Assembly: GCF_016798245.1 (NCBI RefSeq)
Contig: NZ_JAEUZA010000001.1
Coordinates: forward strand, 1,210,032-1,274,031
Length of the DNA stretch: 64,000 nucleotides
Direction of reading: 5' to 3'
Source of the DNA: Alkalicoccobacillus gibsonii
Lineage (GTDB): Bacteria > Bacillota > Bacilli > Bacillales > Bacillaceae_D
How positions within the stretch are numbered: position 1 is the stretch's first letter; each line of letters opens with the position of its first letter. Below the pieces are notes generated by a model. That model worked only from the letters and a program-made list of their open reading frames with translations, did no database searches and was not told where the DNA came from. Shown here piece after piece: positions 28,890 through 37,376 of the stretch. The translations under genes were made by a program, and so were the position numbers.

Positions 28890-29849
28890 CTATCTTAGAA
28901 GTCTCTCCCAGGTGTTTGGTCCCGCGATTCCATCAATTGCAATGCCTGCACTACGCTGGAATGTACGAACAGCAGCATCCGTAGCCGGGCCAAATGCTCC
29001 ATCAACTGCAATGCGTGCGCCTTTTGTATTTAATGCCGATTGCAATAAACGAACCCACCATTGATGAGTGGAGTTTCTACGAAGTGTATTCGCTGCACGC
29101 TTACTAACCGGTCCAAAGATACCATCAATATTGACCCCAGCGAAATATTGATACACACGAACAAGTGCCTCACGTGTTCGTGGGCCGGCAATGCCATCTA
29201 CCACTAGAGGTGTAAAGGATGCCTTATTCGGATAATCGCGAGAGTTTAGAAATGATTGTGCATTTGCAATAAACTGATTCACAACTGGCTTTGGCGCTGG
29301 GACTGGTGTTGGTGTTGTCGGAGTTGGACTAGGCGTTGGCGTAGGTGCTGGAACTTGGACCCCACCTGTTTGTGGACCTGATTGAACAGTTTGAATCAGA
29401 CGCTTATAGTCCTCCCACTCATTTAACAAGCGGGCCGGACAGTTTTTACCAGTCCAATGCTTGTGAGTCACCACTCTTGATAAAGGGATATTTAGGTTTT
29501 TCATTAATCTCTGAACAAGCCAAGCTGCATTTTCTTTTGCTTTCTGAAAATTGCCATCAGAATTCACACAAAGCTCAATCCCAATTGATTGACTGTTTCC
29601 ATCTGGACCAGCATGCCATGCTACTTCATTTACCGGAAGATGCTGAATAATTTGTGTGTCATCTACAGTGTAATGCCACGAAACAGAACGTGATCTTGCA
29701 TCAGCACCTTTTATATAACGAGCATGTACTTCTGCATTCGCTCCTGCATTTGTATTTCCCGTTTCATGCTGTGTAATATATGTTGCATTTAAAGCACGGC
29801 CCGGACGATTGCTTGCTGATACAGGTAAAAAATCCATCTTAATATTCAT
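28890..29849 (-). CDS. N-acetylmuramoyl-L-alanine amidase with peptidoglycan-binding repeats
   Basis: A 319-residue wall hydrolase with an amidase_2 domain (about 1-150) whose zinc ligands are His in TQHETGN, His in THKHWTG and Cys in KNCPARL. A Pro/Thr linker (PTPTPSPTPTTPTP) follows. Then come two peptidoglycan-binding units, each ending DGIAGP or DGAFGP, with a third DGIFGP. No signal peptide is seen, so it resembles phage endolysins or mother-cell autolysins such as CwlC/XlyB. No holin or other phage gene is adjacent. The start at 29849 has AAGGA upstream. Confidence 0.88.
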   Translation of the reverse strand: MNIKMDFLPVSASNRPGRALNATYITQHETGNTNAGANAEVHARYIKGADARSRSVSWHYTVDDTQIIQHLPVNEVAWHAGPDGNSQSIGIELCVNSDGNFQKAKENAAWLVQRLMKNLNIPLSRVVTHKHWTGKNCPARLLNEWEDYKRLIQTVQSGPQTGGVQVPAPTPTPSPTPTTPTPVPAPKPVVNQFIANAQSFLNSRDYPNKASFTPLVVDGIAGPRTREALVRVYQYFAGVNIDGIFGPVSKRAANTLRRNSTHQWWVRLLQSALNTKGARIAVDGAFGPATDAAVRTFQRSAGIAIDGIAGPNTWERLLR

Positions 29850-30008
29850 CTGAATCCTTCCTTTCTCTCCTTTATGTGATCTAGTAAAACGAGTCATTAG
29901 TACTAGAAAGATATGAAGGGAACGCTTCACTCCATTCATAGAATATGCTTGGCCTATTTTTTACGTTCGGGTGTTTGGAAGGGGTGACTGTTCATTGATG
30001 TGAAAAAA

Positions 30009-30028
30009 GCCCTGCATTTCTGCAGGGC
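30009..30028 (-). terminator. Terminator of the AadK-like gene
   Basis: GCCCTGCA pairs with TGCAGGGC around a TTTC loop, followed by TTTTTT on the minus strand. Confidence 0.92.
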
Positions 30029-30034
30029 GAAGCA

Positions 30035-30889
30035 TTACGCATAACAATCTCGTTGGACCGCTTCTAGATAGGAGAGAACCTTATCCGTTTCTACAACATG
30101 TTGCGTATAGTGAAACGTTGACGCTACCTCATCAGCATAAGTAGCAAACTCTTCTAAAAGAACAAAAAGTGATGTCCATATCTCGTGATCCTCTAACCGG
30201 GGATACGTCTCACTAAACCGCTTCCATTCCTCTTCAGATAAAAACCGTTTAAGGTACTTCCCGTTCTTCCCTGTACTGAGCGAGAATTGCGTCTGAATCC
30301 CAATCTTCCAATTCATCATCTGAATGAGCATCTCTCTCACAATTGATAAATGATCATATGCATACGTCAGCTCACCGCGCCATAAACCCTTTGCAACATA
30401 GGTCGCAACCCACCAGCATTCATTGCAGCAGTCATCAAACAGCTTTTGCGTTGGTGGCTGAACCCAATAGGCTTGATCTGTTGAAGGTGGTAGAACCGGT
30501 AGCTGCTGATCCTTATCTAGCAACACAATAGCAAGCGCATCCCCGCCATTCCACGAGTCTGCCATCGACTTAGGCACAAGTGTCAAATCGATTCGATTCC
30601 CATCCTCAAACAACATGAGGTACGCAAACGTTCCATCATCTAAAGGTGGAATTAGCTCAATCGCCTCAGGTGTTTGCATCACAATCCGCTTACCAAAAAG
30701 ATCTATCCAGCTTGGGTCTCGAATAAACGAGTCCATGTCCTTTACGACGTACACAATATCATAATCTTGAAATTGGTCCTTTGGAACATTCGGATTTGTC
30801 CTCGACCCATTCATTCCAACGGCTCGAATTCGTTCGTCTAGGTTGGCTACCTCTATAATCAGTTTCATCATTTCATAGGTTGATCTCAT
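30035..30889 (-). CDS. AadK-like aminoglycoside 6-adenylyltransferase
   Basis: A 284-residue nucleotidyltransferase of the ANT(6)/AadK family. The N-terminal catalytic motif is NGSRTNPNVPKDQFQDYD with the DxD-type acidic pair, then IDLTLVP. The C-terminal helical domain has ECWWVATYVAKGLWRGEL. Chromosomal AadK of B. subtilis gives low-level streptomycin resistance; activity here is inferred only. GGAGGG precedes the start. It is monocistronic. Confidence 0.88.
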   Translation of the reverse strand: MRSTYEMMKLIIEVANLDERIRAVGMNGSRTNPNVPKDQFQDYDIVYVVKDMDSFIRDPSWIDLFGKRIVMQTPEAIELIPPLDDGTFAYLMLFEDGNRIDLTLVPKSMADSWNGGDALAIVLLDKDQQLPVLPPSTDQAYWVQPPTQKLFDDCCNECWWVATYVAKGLWRGELTYAYDHLSIVREMLIQMMNWKIGIQTQFSLSTGKNGKYLKRFLSEEEWKRFSETYPRLEDHEIWTSLFVLLEEFATYADEVASTFHYTQHVVETDKVLSYLEAVQRDCYA

Positions 30890-30973
30890 TTTACACCCTC
30901 CATTTTTTAGATAATCGTTTGACTAAAAGGGTGGTAGATGGTGGACCTCGAATTGGTTGGTTTTAACGTCGCA

Positions 30974-31579
30974 TTATGCTGCCTCCTTTTCGTAATGTTT
31001 CTTGGCGCGTAGACCGTAAAAACCACACAAAAGAATCGTAAGAATAATAAAATAAACAGCCAACCCTCTCATTAAGGCAAAAGGTGTTTCAAAAAGGAAA
31101 GCAGCCCAAAATAATTCATCTTCCATATCCCACAGACCAGGTGTTAAATACCAATTGACAGGGTTAAAATTTGTTGGGAGCATATCAACCATGTAAAGAA
31201 TGAAAATTAAAGGAATTGAAATGTAAAACTGAGTTAAGTATAAATCGGAAATGCGTTTATAGCGAGCAGCTTTTGATTGCTGATCAGAGAAAATATCTTC
31301 CGTAGCTCTCTCATCTATGCGTTCAAAATATTGGTGACCGTTTCTTCTAGGACAAGGCAGCCTACTCCAGCCACTATCTTCAAACATCATTTCATAATCC
31401 ATAAAATCAGCCTTACGTTTGAATTTACGATAATCAATTTTATAAATAGTGTTTTTCGGTTCTCCTTTCTTAAATCGATAACCTAGTGAACGATACATCA
31501 AATGATAGCCACGACGCGCCATCTCATTTAACCATTGCTCTTCCTTCGTTAAATCGGTAAAGAATTTAAACCTCCTCAT
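30974..31579 (-). CDS. DUF2812 membrane protein
   Basis: A 201-residue protein. The N-terminal soluble domain (FFTDLTKEEQWLNEMARRGY, YKIDYRK) is diagnostic of DUF2812. Two membrane helices follow at about 115-135 and 170-192, with a basic tail. It overlaps the upstream padR gene by 14 bases, so the two form one unit. DUF2812 genes commonly travel with PadR regulators; the function is unknown, and a membrane stress or sensor role is only a guess. Confidence 0.85.
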   Translation of the reverse strand: MRRFKFFTDLTKEEQWLNEMARRGYHLMYRSLGYRFKKGEPKNTIYKIDYRKFKRKADFMDYEMMFEDSGWSRLPCPRRNGHQYFERIDERATEDIFSDQQSKAARYKRISDLYLTQFYISIPLIFILYMVDMLPTNFNPVNWYLTPGLWDMEDELFWAAFLFETPFALMRGLAVYFIILTILLCGFYGLRAKKHYEKEAA

Positions 31580-31898
31580 CTCTCTCCTCCTTTAACAATT
31601 GATCCGTCACTTGAAGCAATGTTCGCATCCGTTCTTGTTCAAGAGCAAGAATGTCTCTTCCCTCCTCTGTGATAACATAGACTTTCCGACGACTCTCTTT
31701 GTTCGGAACAAGCTCAATAAATTTAAGTTTTACCAAATTCTCAAATGCTCCATACAACGTACCCGCTGCCATACGCACTTGCCCTCCACTTAACTCCTCT
31801 ACACGCTGCATCACTAAATACCCATGCCGCGGCTCCAACAAAGAAAGTAAGATGTAATAAACTGTCTCTGTTAAAGGTAAATGTTTACTTCGTTTCAT
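31566..31898 (-). CDS. PadR-family transcriptional regulator
   Basis: A 110-residue winged-helix repressor: LTETVYYILLSLLEPRHGYLVMQ, then VRMAAGTLYGAFENLVKLKFIELV and the wing RRKVYVITEEG. The start at 31898 has AGGAGG upstream; the ORF extends 7 codons further without support. Two palindromes and a SigA promoter lie directly upstream, so it should repress itself and the DUF2812 gene. Confidence 0.92.
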   Translation of the reverse strand: MKRSKHLPLTETVYYILLSLLEPRHGYLVMQRVEELSGGQVRMAAGTLYGAFENLVKLKFIELVPNKESRRKVYVITEEGRDILALEQERMRTLLQVTDQLLKEERDEEV

Positions 31899-31907
31899 GA
31901 GACCTCC

Positions 31908-31960
31908 TATACAGTTCAACTGAATAGTTTAAGTATATACAGTTGAACTGTATACGTCAA
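31908..31960 (-). promoter_or_regulatory. padR promoter with two operator palindromes
   Basis: On the minus strand TTGACG (31955-31960) and TATACT (31932-31937) are 17 bases apart. A perfect 19-bp palindrome, TATACAGTTGAACTGTATA (31936-31954), fills the spacer. A second, near-perfect copy lies at 31908-31926, between the -10 and the ribosome binding site. Centres are 28 bp apart. These are strong PadR operator candidates. Confidence 0.85.
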
Positions 31961-32070
31961 TGATCGAATTAATTGAGTGTATGGAGATGGATGTATTTTG
32001 CTCTCATCTCGATGTATTTCTAACTCTCGCCTACATAACGGCACCCGAATTCCAACCTCAACTAAAAAAA

Positions 32071-32090
32071 GACGCAGCAATCGCTACGTC
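32071..32090 (-). terminator. Terminator at the end of the truncated acetyltransferase
   Basis: On the minus strand GACGTAGC pairs with GCTGCGTC (one mismatch) and is followed by seven T. The stop codon of the fragment lies inside the stem. Confidence 0.85.
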
Positions 32091-32278
32091 CTACTCCCAC
32101 TTCTTTTTAATGATTTCTCAATAAATGTGATTGTGTCTGAGACAGAATGTGTGTATGTAGGAAATGTAAGCCAAGCACTAAGACTTTCGCGACTTTTATC
32201 AATTAGTTGAAAAAGTTCGTTAGCGTGATGCAGTTCTAAGCGTTCGACTACACATTTTTTAGCCAAGTCTATCTCCAA
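32084..32278 (-). pseudogene. Truncated RimJ/RimL-type acetyltransferase (N-terminal remnant)
   Basis: A 64-residue ORF starting TTG with GGAGG upstream. Its sequence VERLELHHANELFQLIDKSRESLSAWLTF and then FIEKSLKR is the N-terminal third of ribosomal-protein-alanine/serine acetyltransferases, which normally run to about 180 residues. The acetyl-CoA binding motif and the rest are missing and do not resume in any frame before the terminator. This points to a deletion remnant rather than a point frameshift. Confidence 0.6.
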
Positions 32279-32356
32279 CCTTTATTTCCTCCCTCCTATT
32301 GAATCATATAAACGACCCTTTTATACTTAAGTTAACAAGAAGTAGGAGGTAAGCCA

Positions 32357-32566
32357 ATGAAAGCAACAAACATACTTTTTTTCATTATTGCACTTATGTA
32401 TTTAGGTATCATCGCTACAGTAACGGGTTCATTCCCTCCGCTTACACATGATCAACTAATGACGATCGCAAGCGCATTATTCCTAGCTGCACTCGCTGTT
32501 CAATTTGTTCTGTTGGCTAAAGGGCGAACTAAAAAAAGACAATCAGCGTCTCAATTAAAACGATAG
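32357..32566 (+). CDS. Small two-helix membrane protein
   Basis: A 69-residue protein with AGGAGG 8 bases before the ATG. Two membrane helices lie at about 4-26 and 38-55, and the C-terminus is strongly basic (KGRTKKRQSASQLKR). No family is recognised. Its last 12 bases overlap the 3' end of the convergent Nudix gene. Confidence 0.7.
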   Translation: MKATNILFFIIALMYLGIIATVTGSFPPLTHDQLMTIASALFLAALAVQFVLLAKGRTKKRQSASQLKR

Positions 32567-32977
32567 TTCACCATGGAAGCTGTAAGGAATACTTTGATCT
32601 GAAAACCTTTCGATCCCTCCGTAATGAGGGATTTTTTGATTCGCTTCTTCTAGACTCGCCCACTTTGCCTGCTCAATCGTCGCGACATCATGAATCTGAA
32701 TGGTATCTGAAGTCGGAATGACAGTTGCTTTAAATGTGGTAAGAATCGCATGGTGTTGCTCAATGTACATTTCATTGATACTTACAACATCGTTAACTTC
32801 TACCGTATACCCAGTTTCTTCATAGACTTCCCGTACCGCAGCCTCCTGTAGTGTCTCATTCACCTCTACCCGACCACCTGGAAACGACCAGGTAGGATGA
32901 TTTTTATTTTTAACAAGCAAGACCCTATTCGACTGTTTATTATAAACAAACACGTAGACTACTTGAATTCGTTTCAT
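32555..32977 (-). CDS. Nudix hydrolase
   Basis: A 140-residue protein with a complete Nudix box, GGRVEVNETLQEAAVREV followed by YEETGY, at about 40-63. Such enzymes cleave nucleoside diphosphates linked to another group; the substrate is unknown. The ATG at 32977 follows GGGAGGAG and overlaps the stop of the upstream kinase-like gene (ATGA), so the two are coupled. Confidence 0.9.
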   Translation of the reverse strand: MKRIQVVYVFVYNKQSNRVLLVKNKNHPTWSFPGGRVEVNETLQEAAVREVYEETGYTVEVNDVVSINEMYIEQHHAILTTFKATVIPTSDTIQIHDVATIEQAKWASLEEANQKIPHYGGIERFSDQSIPYSFHGELSF

Positions 32978-33849
32978 AGACTCTCCTCCCTTGCTTGATT
33001 CCAAGATTCGGTAAACGCTTGAACTGTAGAATATCGCTCATCCTTGTTTTCTGAAACAGCCTTGCATGCGACCTTCCAAAGGGCAGAGCTTGCCTCCCAC
33101 TTATGAATGGAACGATCAAGTTCGCCTCCAAGCAGACAAAATGCTGTCGCTCCGAGTCTGAATACATTTGTTCGTTGATCGATCAGATCACCTCGTTCAA
33201 ATTCCTCTGGCGCCATAAATCGGTTAGAGCCAAACATTCGTCCCATTTCATTGTGAACTGGCCCCAGCTCATAGTAATCAATGTCACAAATGGTTGTTTC
33301 ATCTTTTGTAAAATCATAGAGAATGCTCCCATCATAAAAATCAATGGCGATGTACTCTTTTTCTTCCACCAGCTCGTGGAATGTGAAGATACTAGAGAGT
33401 GCATTTAAACGTTTTTGTACGGGTAGTTGCTTGAAGCGATAAAAAGGAGAATGTGGATGCTCATATTTTTCAGGCGGAGGATAGGACCAATGAGGATGCA
33501 AGCACTCGCCCTCCTGCCAATCAAACACAACCGCATATCCATTCTCTAATTCAAAATGGTCGTCAAGAGTAATAAGGTGCTCGTGAGCTAATGTCAGATA
33601 GAGCGGAACAGCTTGTTTTAAACGCACAACGGCTTGCTTAGGTTCACCTTCAAAGTGAATCGTTTTTGCACCTGCATATTTAATAAATTGTTTGCGCCCG
33701 TTTCTCATGACACCAAAGCTAATATTACCTGAATCCTGTTGATCAAACACATGACATACCGTTCCTAGCTTTTGCAACCAGCTAAAATCATGCTTCTCCT
33801 TTAACTGAAAAGACACTTCATCCATTTGTATCGTCACACCTTGACTCAT
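32974..33849 (-). CDS. Protein kinase-like protein
   Basis: A 291-residue cytoplasmic protein with a eukaryotic-type kinase fold in reduced form. Visible parts are a beta-rich N-lobe with the lysine in QFIKYAGAK, the linker EHLITLDDHFELENGYAVVFDW, a catalytic-loop equivalent AIDFYDGSILYDF, a metal loop CDIDYYE in place of DFG and an APE-like MAPEEF. The HRD motif is altered, so it may phosphorylate a small molecule or be inactive. It is coupled to a Nudix hydrolase by a 4-base overlap. The true substrate is unknown. Confidence 0.75.
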   Translation of the reverse strand: MSQGVTIQMDEVSFQLKEKHDFSWLQKLGTVCHVFDQQDSGNISFGVMRNGRKQFIKYAGAKTIHFEGEPKQAVVRLKQAVPLYLTLAHEHLITLDDHFELENGYAVVFDWQEGECLHPHWSYPPPEKYEHPHSPFYRFKQLPVQKRLNALSSIFTFHELVEEKEYIAIDFYDGSILYDFTKDETTICDIDYYELGPVHNEMGRMFGSNRFMAPEEFERGDLIDQRTNVFRLGATAFCLLGGELDRSIHKWEASSALWKVACKAVSENKDERYSTVQAFTESWNQAREESL

Positions 33850-33972
33850 CCCGTCACTCCTTCACGCTGTTTATATGGTTCATTTTACCAAAAGAGATTA
33901 GGATGAAACTAGTCTTAAAGACAAATAAAGACCTCACCCACCAAATATATGGAGAGGGAAGTCTGTAAGATG

Positions 33973-34761
33973 TTACTCATCTTGGATATCGTCAAGATTA
34001 ACTGGAATATGGTCAACTCTGTTGTAATCCCCTGTAGTTTTAATCATCTCTTTAAGACGATTTATGTCAATGGGGGTATTCGTTACATTATAGTAGTCTC
34101 CAACCCATAAATGTATGCGATTTTCGTATAAGTCGAGCATAATCGGTGTGTCTCGATTGCTTTTATAAAATGTAATTAGAACGCCATTTTCGTTTGATAC
34201 ATCTCCATCCCATTCGGAATTACGCATTTTTTTTATCGAGTACTGACTTAGAAAATCAATGAATTCATCTGCGTCAGCAGCGTCCCTTGTTTCGTAAACT
34301 TCGTCCGAGGATAACTCAATGATCATCGATTCAAAGTTTGCTGAATTGTAACCAAACAAACTGTCTAGCGGTTTCTCTTTATTCTCATTTATCACATTCA
34401 AAGAGAAGATCGCAACAGGAATTAGAATTAATAATGTACTGAAAATGATAAAACTCGTTTGATTTCGAAGGACTCTAATCAATAAATAACTTGAAAGCTT
34501 TTCAGATAAGAATGCTGTTAAAGGGATTACGCCTAGAAGATAAACAAAAATCGTTGTTAACGTGCTTAAAAGTCCCGTTTTCCAAGGGATGTAATAGTAA
34601 TAGACGGCTCCGTATATATACGTATTGATTATTAAAAATAGCACTAAAAAAGTGTAAAATAGAAATTTCCCTTTTGCTTGATTAATGCCAACGATACTTC
34701 TCTCACTAAGCTCTTTAGGGACTTTAATTTTATTCATTTCATCTTTTATGTTATGACTCAT
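33973..34761 (-). CDS. Putative anti-sigma factor (membrane)
   Basis: A 262-residue protein. Its N-terminal cytoplasmic segment (DEMNKIKVPKELSERSIVGINQAKGK) is typical of ECF anti-sigma factors in bacilli. Three membrane helices follow between about 35 and 125, then an extracellular C-terminal domain of about 130 residues. The ATG at 34761 has AGAGGTG 7 bases upstream and overlaps the end of the sigma gene by 11 bases. It probably holds the sigma factor at the membrane. Confidence 0.75.
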   Translation of the reverse strand: MSHNIKDEMNKIKVPKELSERSIVGINQAKGKFLFYTFLVLFLIINTYIYGAVYYYYIPWKTGLLSTLTTIFVYLLGVIPLTAFLSEKLSSYLLIRVLRNQTSFIIFSTLLILIPVAIFSLNVINENKEKPLDSLFGYNSANFESMIIELSSDEVYETRDAADADEFIDFLSQYSIKKMRNSEWDGDVSNENGVLITFYKSNRDTPIMLDLYENRIHLWVGDYYNVTNTPIDINRLKEMIKTTGDYNRVDHIPVNLDDIQDE

Positions 34762-35227
34762 TAAAATCACCTCTTTCTACGTTTTTTCTGAGTTTTGCTA
34801 ATGCACGGTAGAGAATGGTTTTTACTGTTCCTAACGGTAAATCAAGTACATTTGAAATCTCGGAAAATGTTAAGTCTTGATAAAATCCTAAGACCACAAC
34901 ACTTTTCTCGGACTCATTCAAGTGATTAAGTAAGTCTTTTAAAGTTATTTCTAAGTCTATATCTTCGTTTAGATCAGTTGATAGTTGGTCTTTCACATGT
35001 TCTTCCATTTGAACGTCTATTTTTTTCTTTCTAAGTAAATCGATCGAGACATTTATTGCGATTTTAAGTAACCACGTTTTAAAATAGGTAGGCTCCTTTA
35101 TGCTTGATACGTTCTTAAAGGAACGGTATGCCGTTTCTTGAACAACTTCCAGGGCATCCTCTTCGTTTTTCATATAGATAAAGGCCATTTTATAGATGTC
35201 TACCTCATAGGTTTGAAAACATTCCAA
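34751..35227 (-). CDS. ECF-type sigma factor, apparently frameshifted near its 5' end
   Basis: The ORF encodes region 2 (YKMAFIYMKNEEDALEVVQE) and region 4 (LTFSEISNVLDLPLGTVKTI) of a SigV-like ECF sigma factor. In this frame only a poor TTG start at 35227 exists. A far better start, ATG at 35280 after GGGAGGTG, reads MLNVKRIKKRKEAIQRLF in another frame. It would join this ORF exactly if the T6 run at 35226-35231 (A6 on the plus strand) had one more T. So the gene is a real frameshift mutant, slips at this run, or holds a sequence error. A CGTCTA at 35313-35318 resembles an ECF -10. Confidence 0.8.
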   Translation of the reverse strand: MECFQTYEVDIYKMAFIYMKNEEDALEVVQETAYRSFKNVSSIKEPTYFKTWLLKIAINVSIDLLRKKKIDVQMEEHVKDQLSTDLNEDIDLEITLKDLLNHLNESEKSVVVLGFYQDLTFSEISNVLDLPLGTVKTILYRALAKLRKNVERGDFNES

Positions 35228-35421
35228 AAAAGCCTTTGAATTGCCTCTTTGCGCTTTTTAATACGTTTCACATTCAGCATAGATTCACCTCCCGCGATCG
35301 TTCACTAGACATTAGACGTGGATAATAGTCATTTGGCTTTAATCATTTGAAAAATAAAATGAATTATTCTCCATCATACCATTTTATGTCATTTAAGAAT
35401 GCAATTTTCTACCTAAAAAAA

Positions 35422-35456
35422 CCAGACCCTGATGGAAAAGACACATCAGGGTCCGG
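35422..35456 (-). terminator. Terminator of the SulP gene
   Basis: CCAGACCCTGATG pairs with CATCAGGGTCCGG (one mismatch) and is followed on the minus strand by TTTTTTT. Confidence 0.88.
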
Positions 35457-35468
35457 CTTTGTTGAATA

Positions 35469-36914
35469 TTATTCTTTTAACTGTCCCAGCGCTTTGAGCA
35501 GTGTTGAACTTTTTTCGTTTAAACCTTGATAGCTTACATGAATTTCATTCGCAGTAAACATGGCTTCTAATCGGTCAAGGGCACCGACAGCGGAATCATC
35601 CCATATTTGAGAATGCGTAAGGTCAATGACAACCTCATCGATTTTTTCTTCTGTATCGAATTGATTTAGAAAGGGTGTGACTGACGCAAAAAATAAAGGA
35701 CCTTCTACATAGTACAAGCGAGTATTTTTCTCATGATCTACGCTTGTTGATACGTGGATCTTAGAGATTTTTGATGCAAAAAAGATCATGCTAAGTAATA
35801 CGCCAGACAATACACCGTATGCTAAATTGTGTGTCGTGAGCACCACAGCTATAGTGACGACTAACACAATGGCATCCGTGCGAGGCAATCGGTGCAGTGT
35901 ACGCAGCGAACTCCAATCAAATGAGCCAATTGCCACCATAATCATGACTCCAGTTAAGGCAGCCATAGGTATCTGTACAACCAAATTTCCTAATGCAACA
36001 ATCATAAACATAAGAAAGGCTCCTGCTACAAATGTAGACAACCTGCCTCTACCACCTGACTTCACATTAATCATGGATTGGCCGATCATGGCACATCCAG
36101 CCATTCCTCCAAAGAATCCTGATACAATATTAGCCATCCCCTGACCGCGGCTCTCTTTGTTTTTATTACTTGGTGTATCTGTCATATCATCTAAGATATT
36201 TGCAGTTAGTAACGATTCAAGTAACCCAACAATCGCGAGTGCAAAGGAATAAGGGAAAATGATCCACAGTGTCTCAAGATTAAACGGGACATTTGGCAGA
36301 ATAAACGTAGGTAAACTTTGTGTCAACGTTCCCATATCACCTACATTACGTACGCCAATGTTTAGTGATAAAACGATAATCGTCACGACCACAATCGCGA
36401 CAAGCGTTGAAGGTACCGCTTTTGTTACATATGGAAACAGATACACAATCGCAAGCGTCACTGCTACGAGTACATACATCACCCATGTTTCCCCAATAAA
36501 ATGTTGAATTTGAGCCATGAAAATTAAAATGGCTAATGAATTAACAAAACCAGTCATCACCGTTCGTGGGACAAATTGCATCAGCTTCGCAAATTTACAT
36601 ATACCAAAAATAATTTGAATGACCCCGGTCAAAATCGTCGCAGCTAACATATATTCTATGCCATGTGACGAAACTAAATTGACCATCACAAGCGCCATTG
36701 CACCTGTTGCCGCAGAAATCATCGCTGTCCTGCCACCTACAAATGAAATGACTACCGCAATACAAAATGAAGCATACAACCCTACCATTGGGTCGACCCC
36801 TGCAATAATTGAGAAAGCAATGGCTTCTGGGATTAAGGCTAAGGCGACAACAATACCCGATAAGATGTCTCCTTTTACATTGCCAAACCATTGTTCTTTT
36901 AAGCTTCCAACCAT
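35469..36914 (-). CDS. SulP-family anion transporter with STAS domain
   Basis: A 481-residue membrane protein with SulP motifs [21 protein letters not shown] at the N-terminus, [16 protein letters not shown] and [19 protein letters not shown]. The cytoplasmic STAS domain occupies about the last 85 residues ([21 protein letters not shown]). SulP proteins move sulfate or bicarbonate, often with Na+, which would suit an alkaliphile; the substrate is not readable. GAGAGGTT lies before the ATG. Confidence 0.9.
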   Translation of the reverse strand: MVGSLKEQWFGNVKGDILSGIVVALALIPEAIAFSIIAGVDPMVGLYASFCIAVVISFVGGRTAMISAATGAMALVMVNLVSSHGIEYMLAATILTGVIQIIFGICKFAKLMQFVPRTVMTGFVNSLAILIFMAQIQHFIGETWVMYVLVAVTLAIVYLFPYVTKAVPSTLVAIVVVTIIVLSLNIGVRNVGDMGTLTQSLPTFILPNVPFNLETLWIIFPYSFALAIVGLLESLLTANILDDMTDTPSNKNKESRGQGMANIVSGFFGGMAGCAMIGQSMINVKSGGRGRLSTFVAGAFLMFMIVALGNLVVQIPMAALTGVMIMVAIGSFDWSSLRTLHRLPRTDAIVLVVTIAVVLTTHNLAYGVLSGVLLSMIFFASKISKIHVSTSVDHEKNTRLYYVEGPLFFASVTPFLNQFDTEEKIDEVVIDLTHSQIWDDSAVGALDRLEAMFTANEIHVSYQGLNEKSSTLLKALGQLKE

Positions 36915-37070
36915 ATCTAACCTCTCTCTTTCTTTTCATTTTTACCGACCTTCGAGTCTCACGAAAGCCAATTTGTAGTAAGAGAGAGTCTTATCATTCG
37001 CCGATTTTTACACAAGGTCTATTATAGGGCTTCTACCTGTTTACGCAAGAAATTTTTCTTGAGATCACTA

Positions 37071-37099
37071 TTGACATCATCTGGGGATGAATGTAAGAT
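37071..37099 (+). promoter_or_regulatory. argS leader promoter
   Basis: TTGACA (37071-37076) and TAAGAT (37094-37099) are exactly 17 bases apart, giving a start near 37106 and a 270-base leader. Confidence 0.85.
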
Positions 37100-37105
37100 A
37101 AGCTA

Positions 37106-37358
37106 AATTCATCAGACACATTCAATGACAAAGAGAGTAATTCAAGCTATGTAGCGAAGCGAGTTAGGGATGGTGTGAGCCTAATCAAACATATTTGAAT
37201 GAACCGCACTTTGGAGAAGTTTCCTGAAAGAGAAAGTAGGGAAATTCGGGGACGTCACCTCGTTACAAACAGAAAGTGGTCATCAATTGATGGCAACTAG
37301 AGTGGTACCACGGGAAGCAATGCTCTCGTCTCTATTATTAGAGACGGGAGCTTTTTTA
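37106..37358 (+). ncRNA. T-box leader, arginine-specific
   Basis: The leader ends in the T-box sequence AGAGTGGTACCACGGG (37299-37314), followed by an intrinsic terminator with a 12-bp stem (37322-37333 with 37340-37351) and seven T. The upstream stem I region contains GAACCGCACTTTGGAG, in which CGC (37205-37207) is the likely specifier codon for Arg, matching the synthetase gene downstream. Uncharged tRNA-Arg should stabilise the antiterminator and switch the gene on. Confidence 0.9.
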
Positions 37359-37376
37359 TGTTGAAAGGAGAAAACA

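Noticed and set aside
28890..29849. Prophage remnant
   Set aside because: Only the amidase gene has phage-like character; the neighbours are ordinary chromosomal genes with their own terminators.
31977..32083. Continuation of the truncated acetyltransferase in another frame
   Set aside because: I read the remaining minus-strand frames through this stretch and none shows the acetyl-CoA binding motif or other GNAT sequence.
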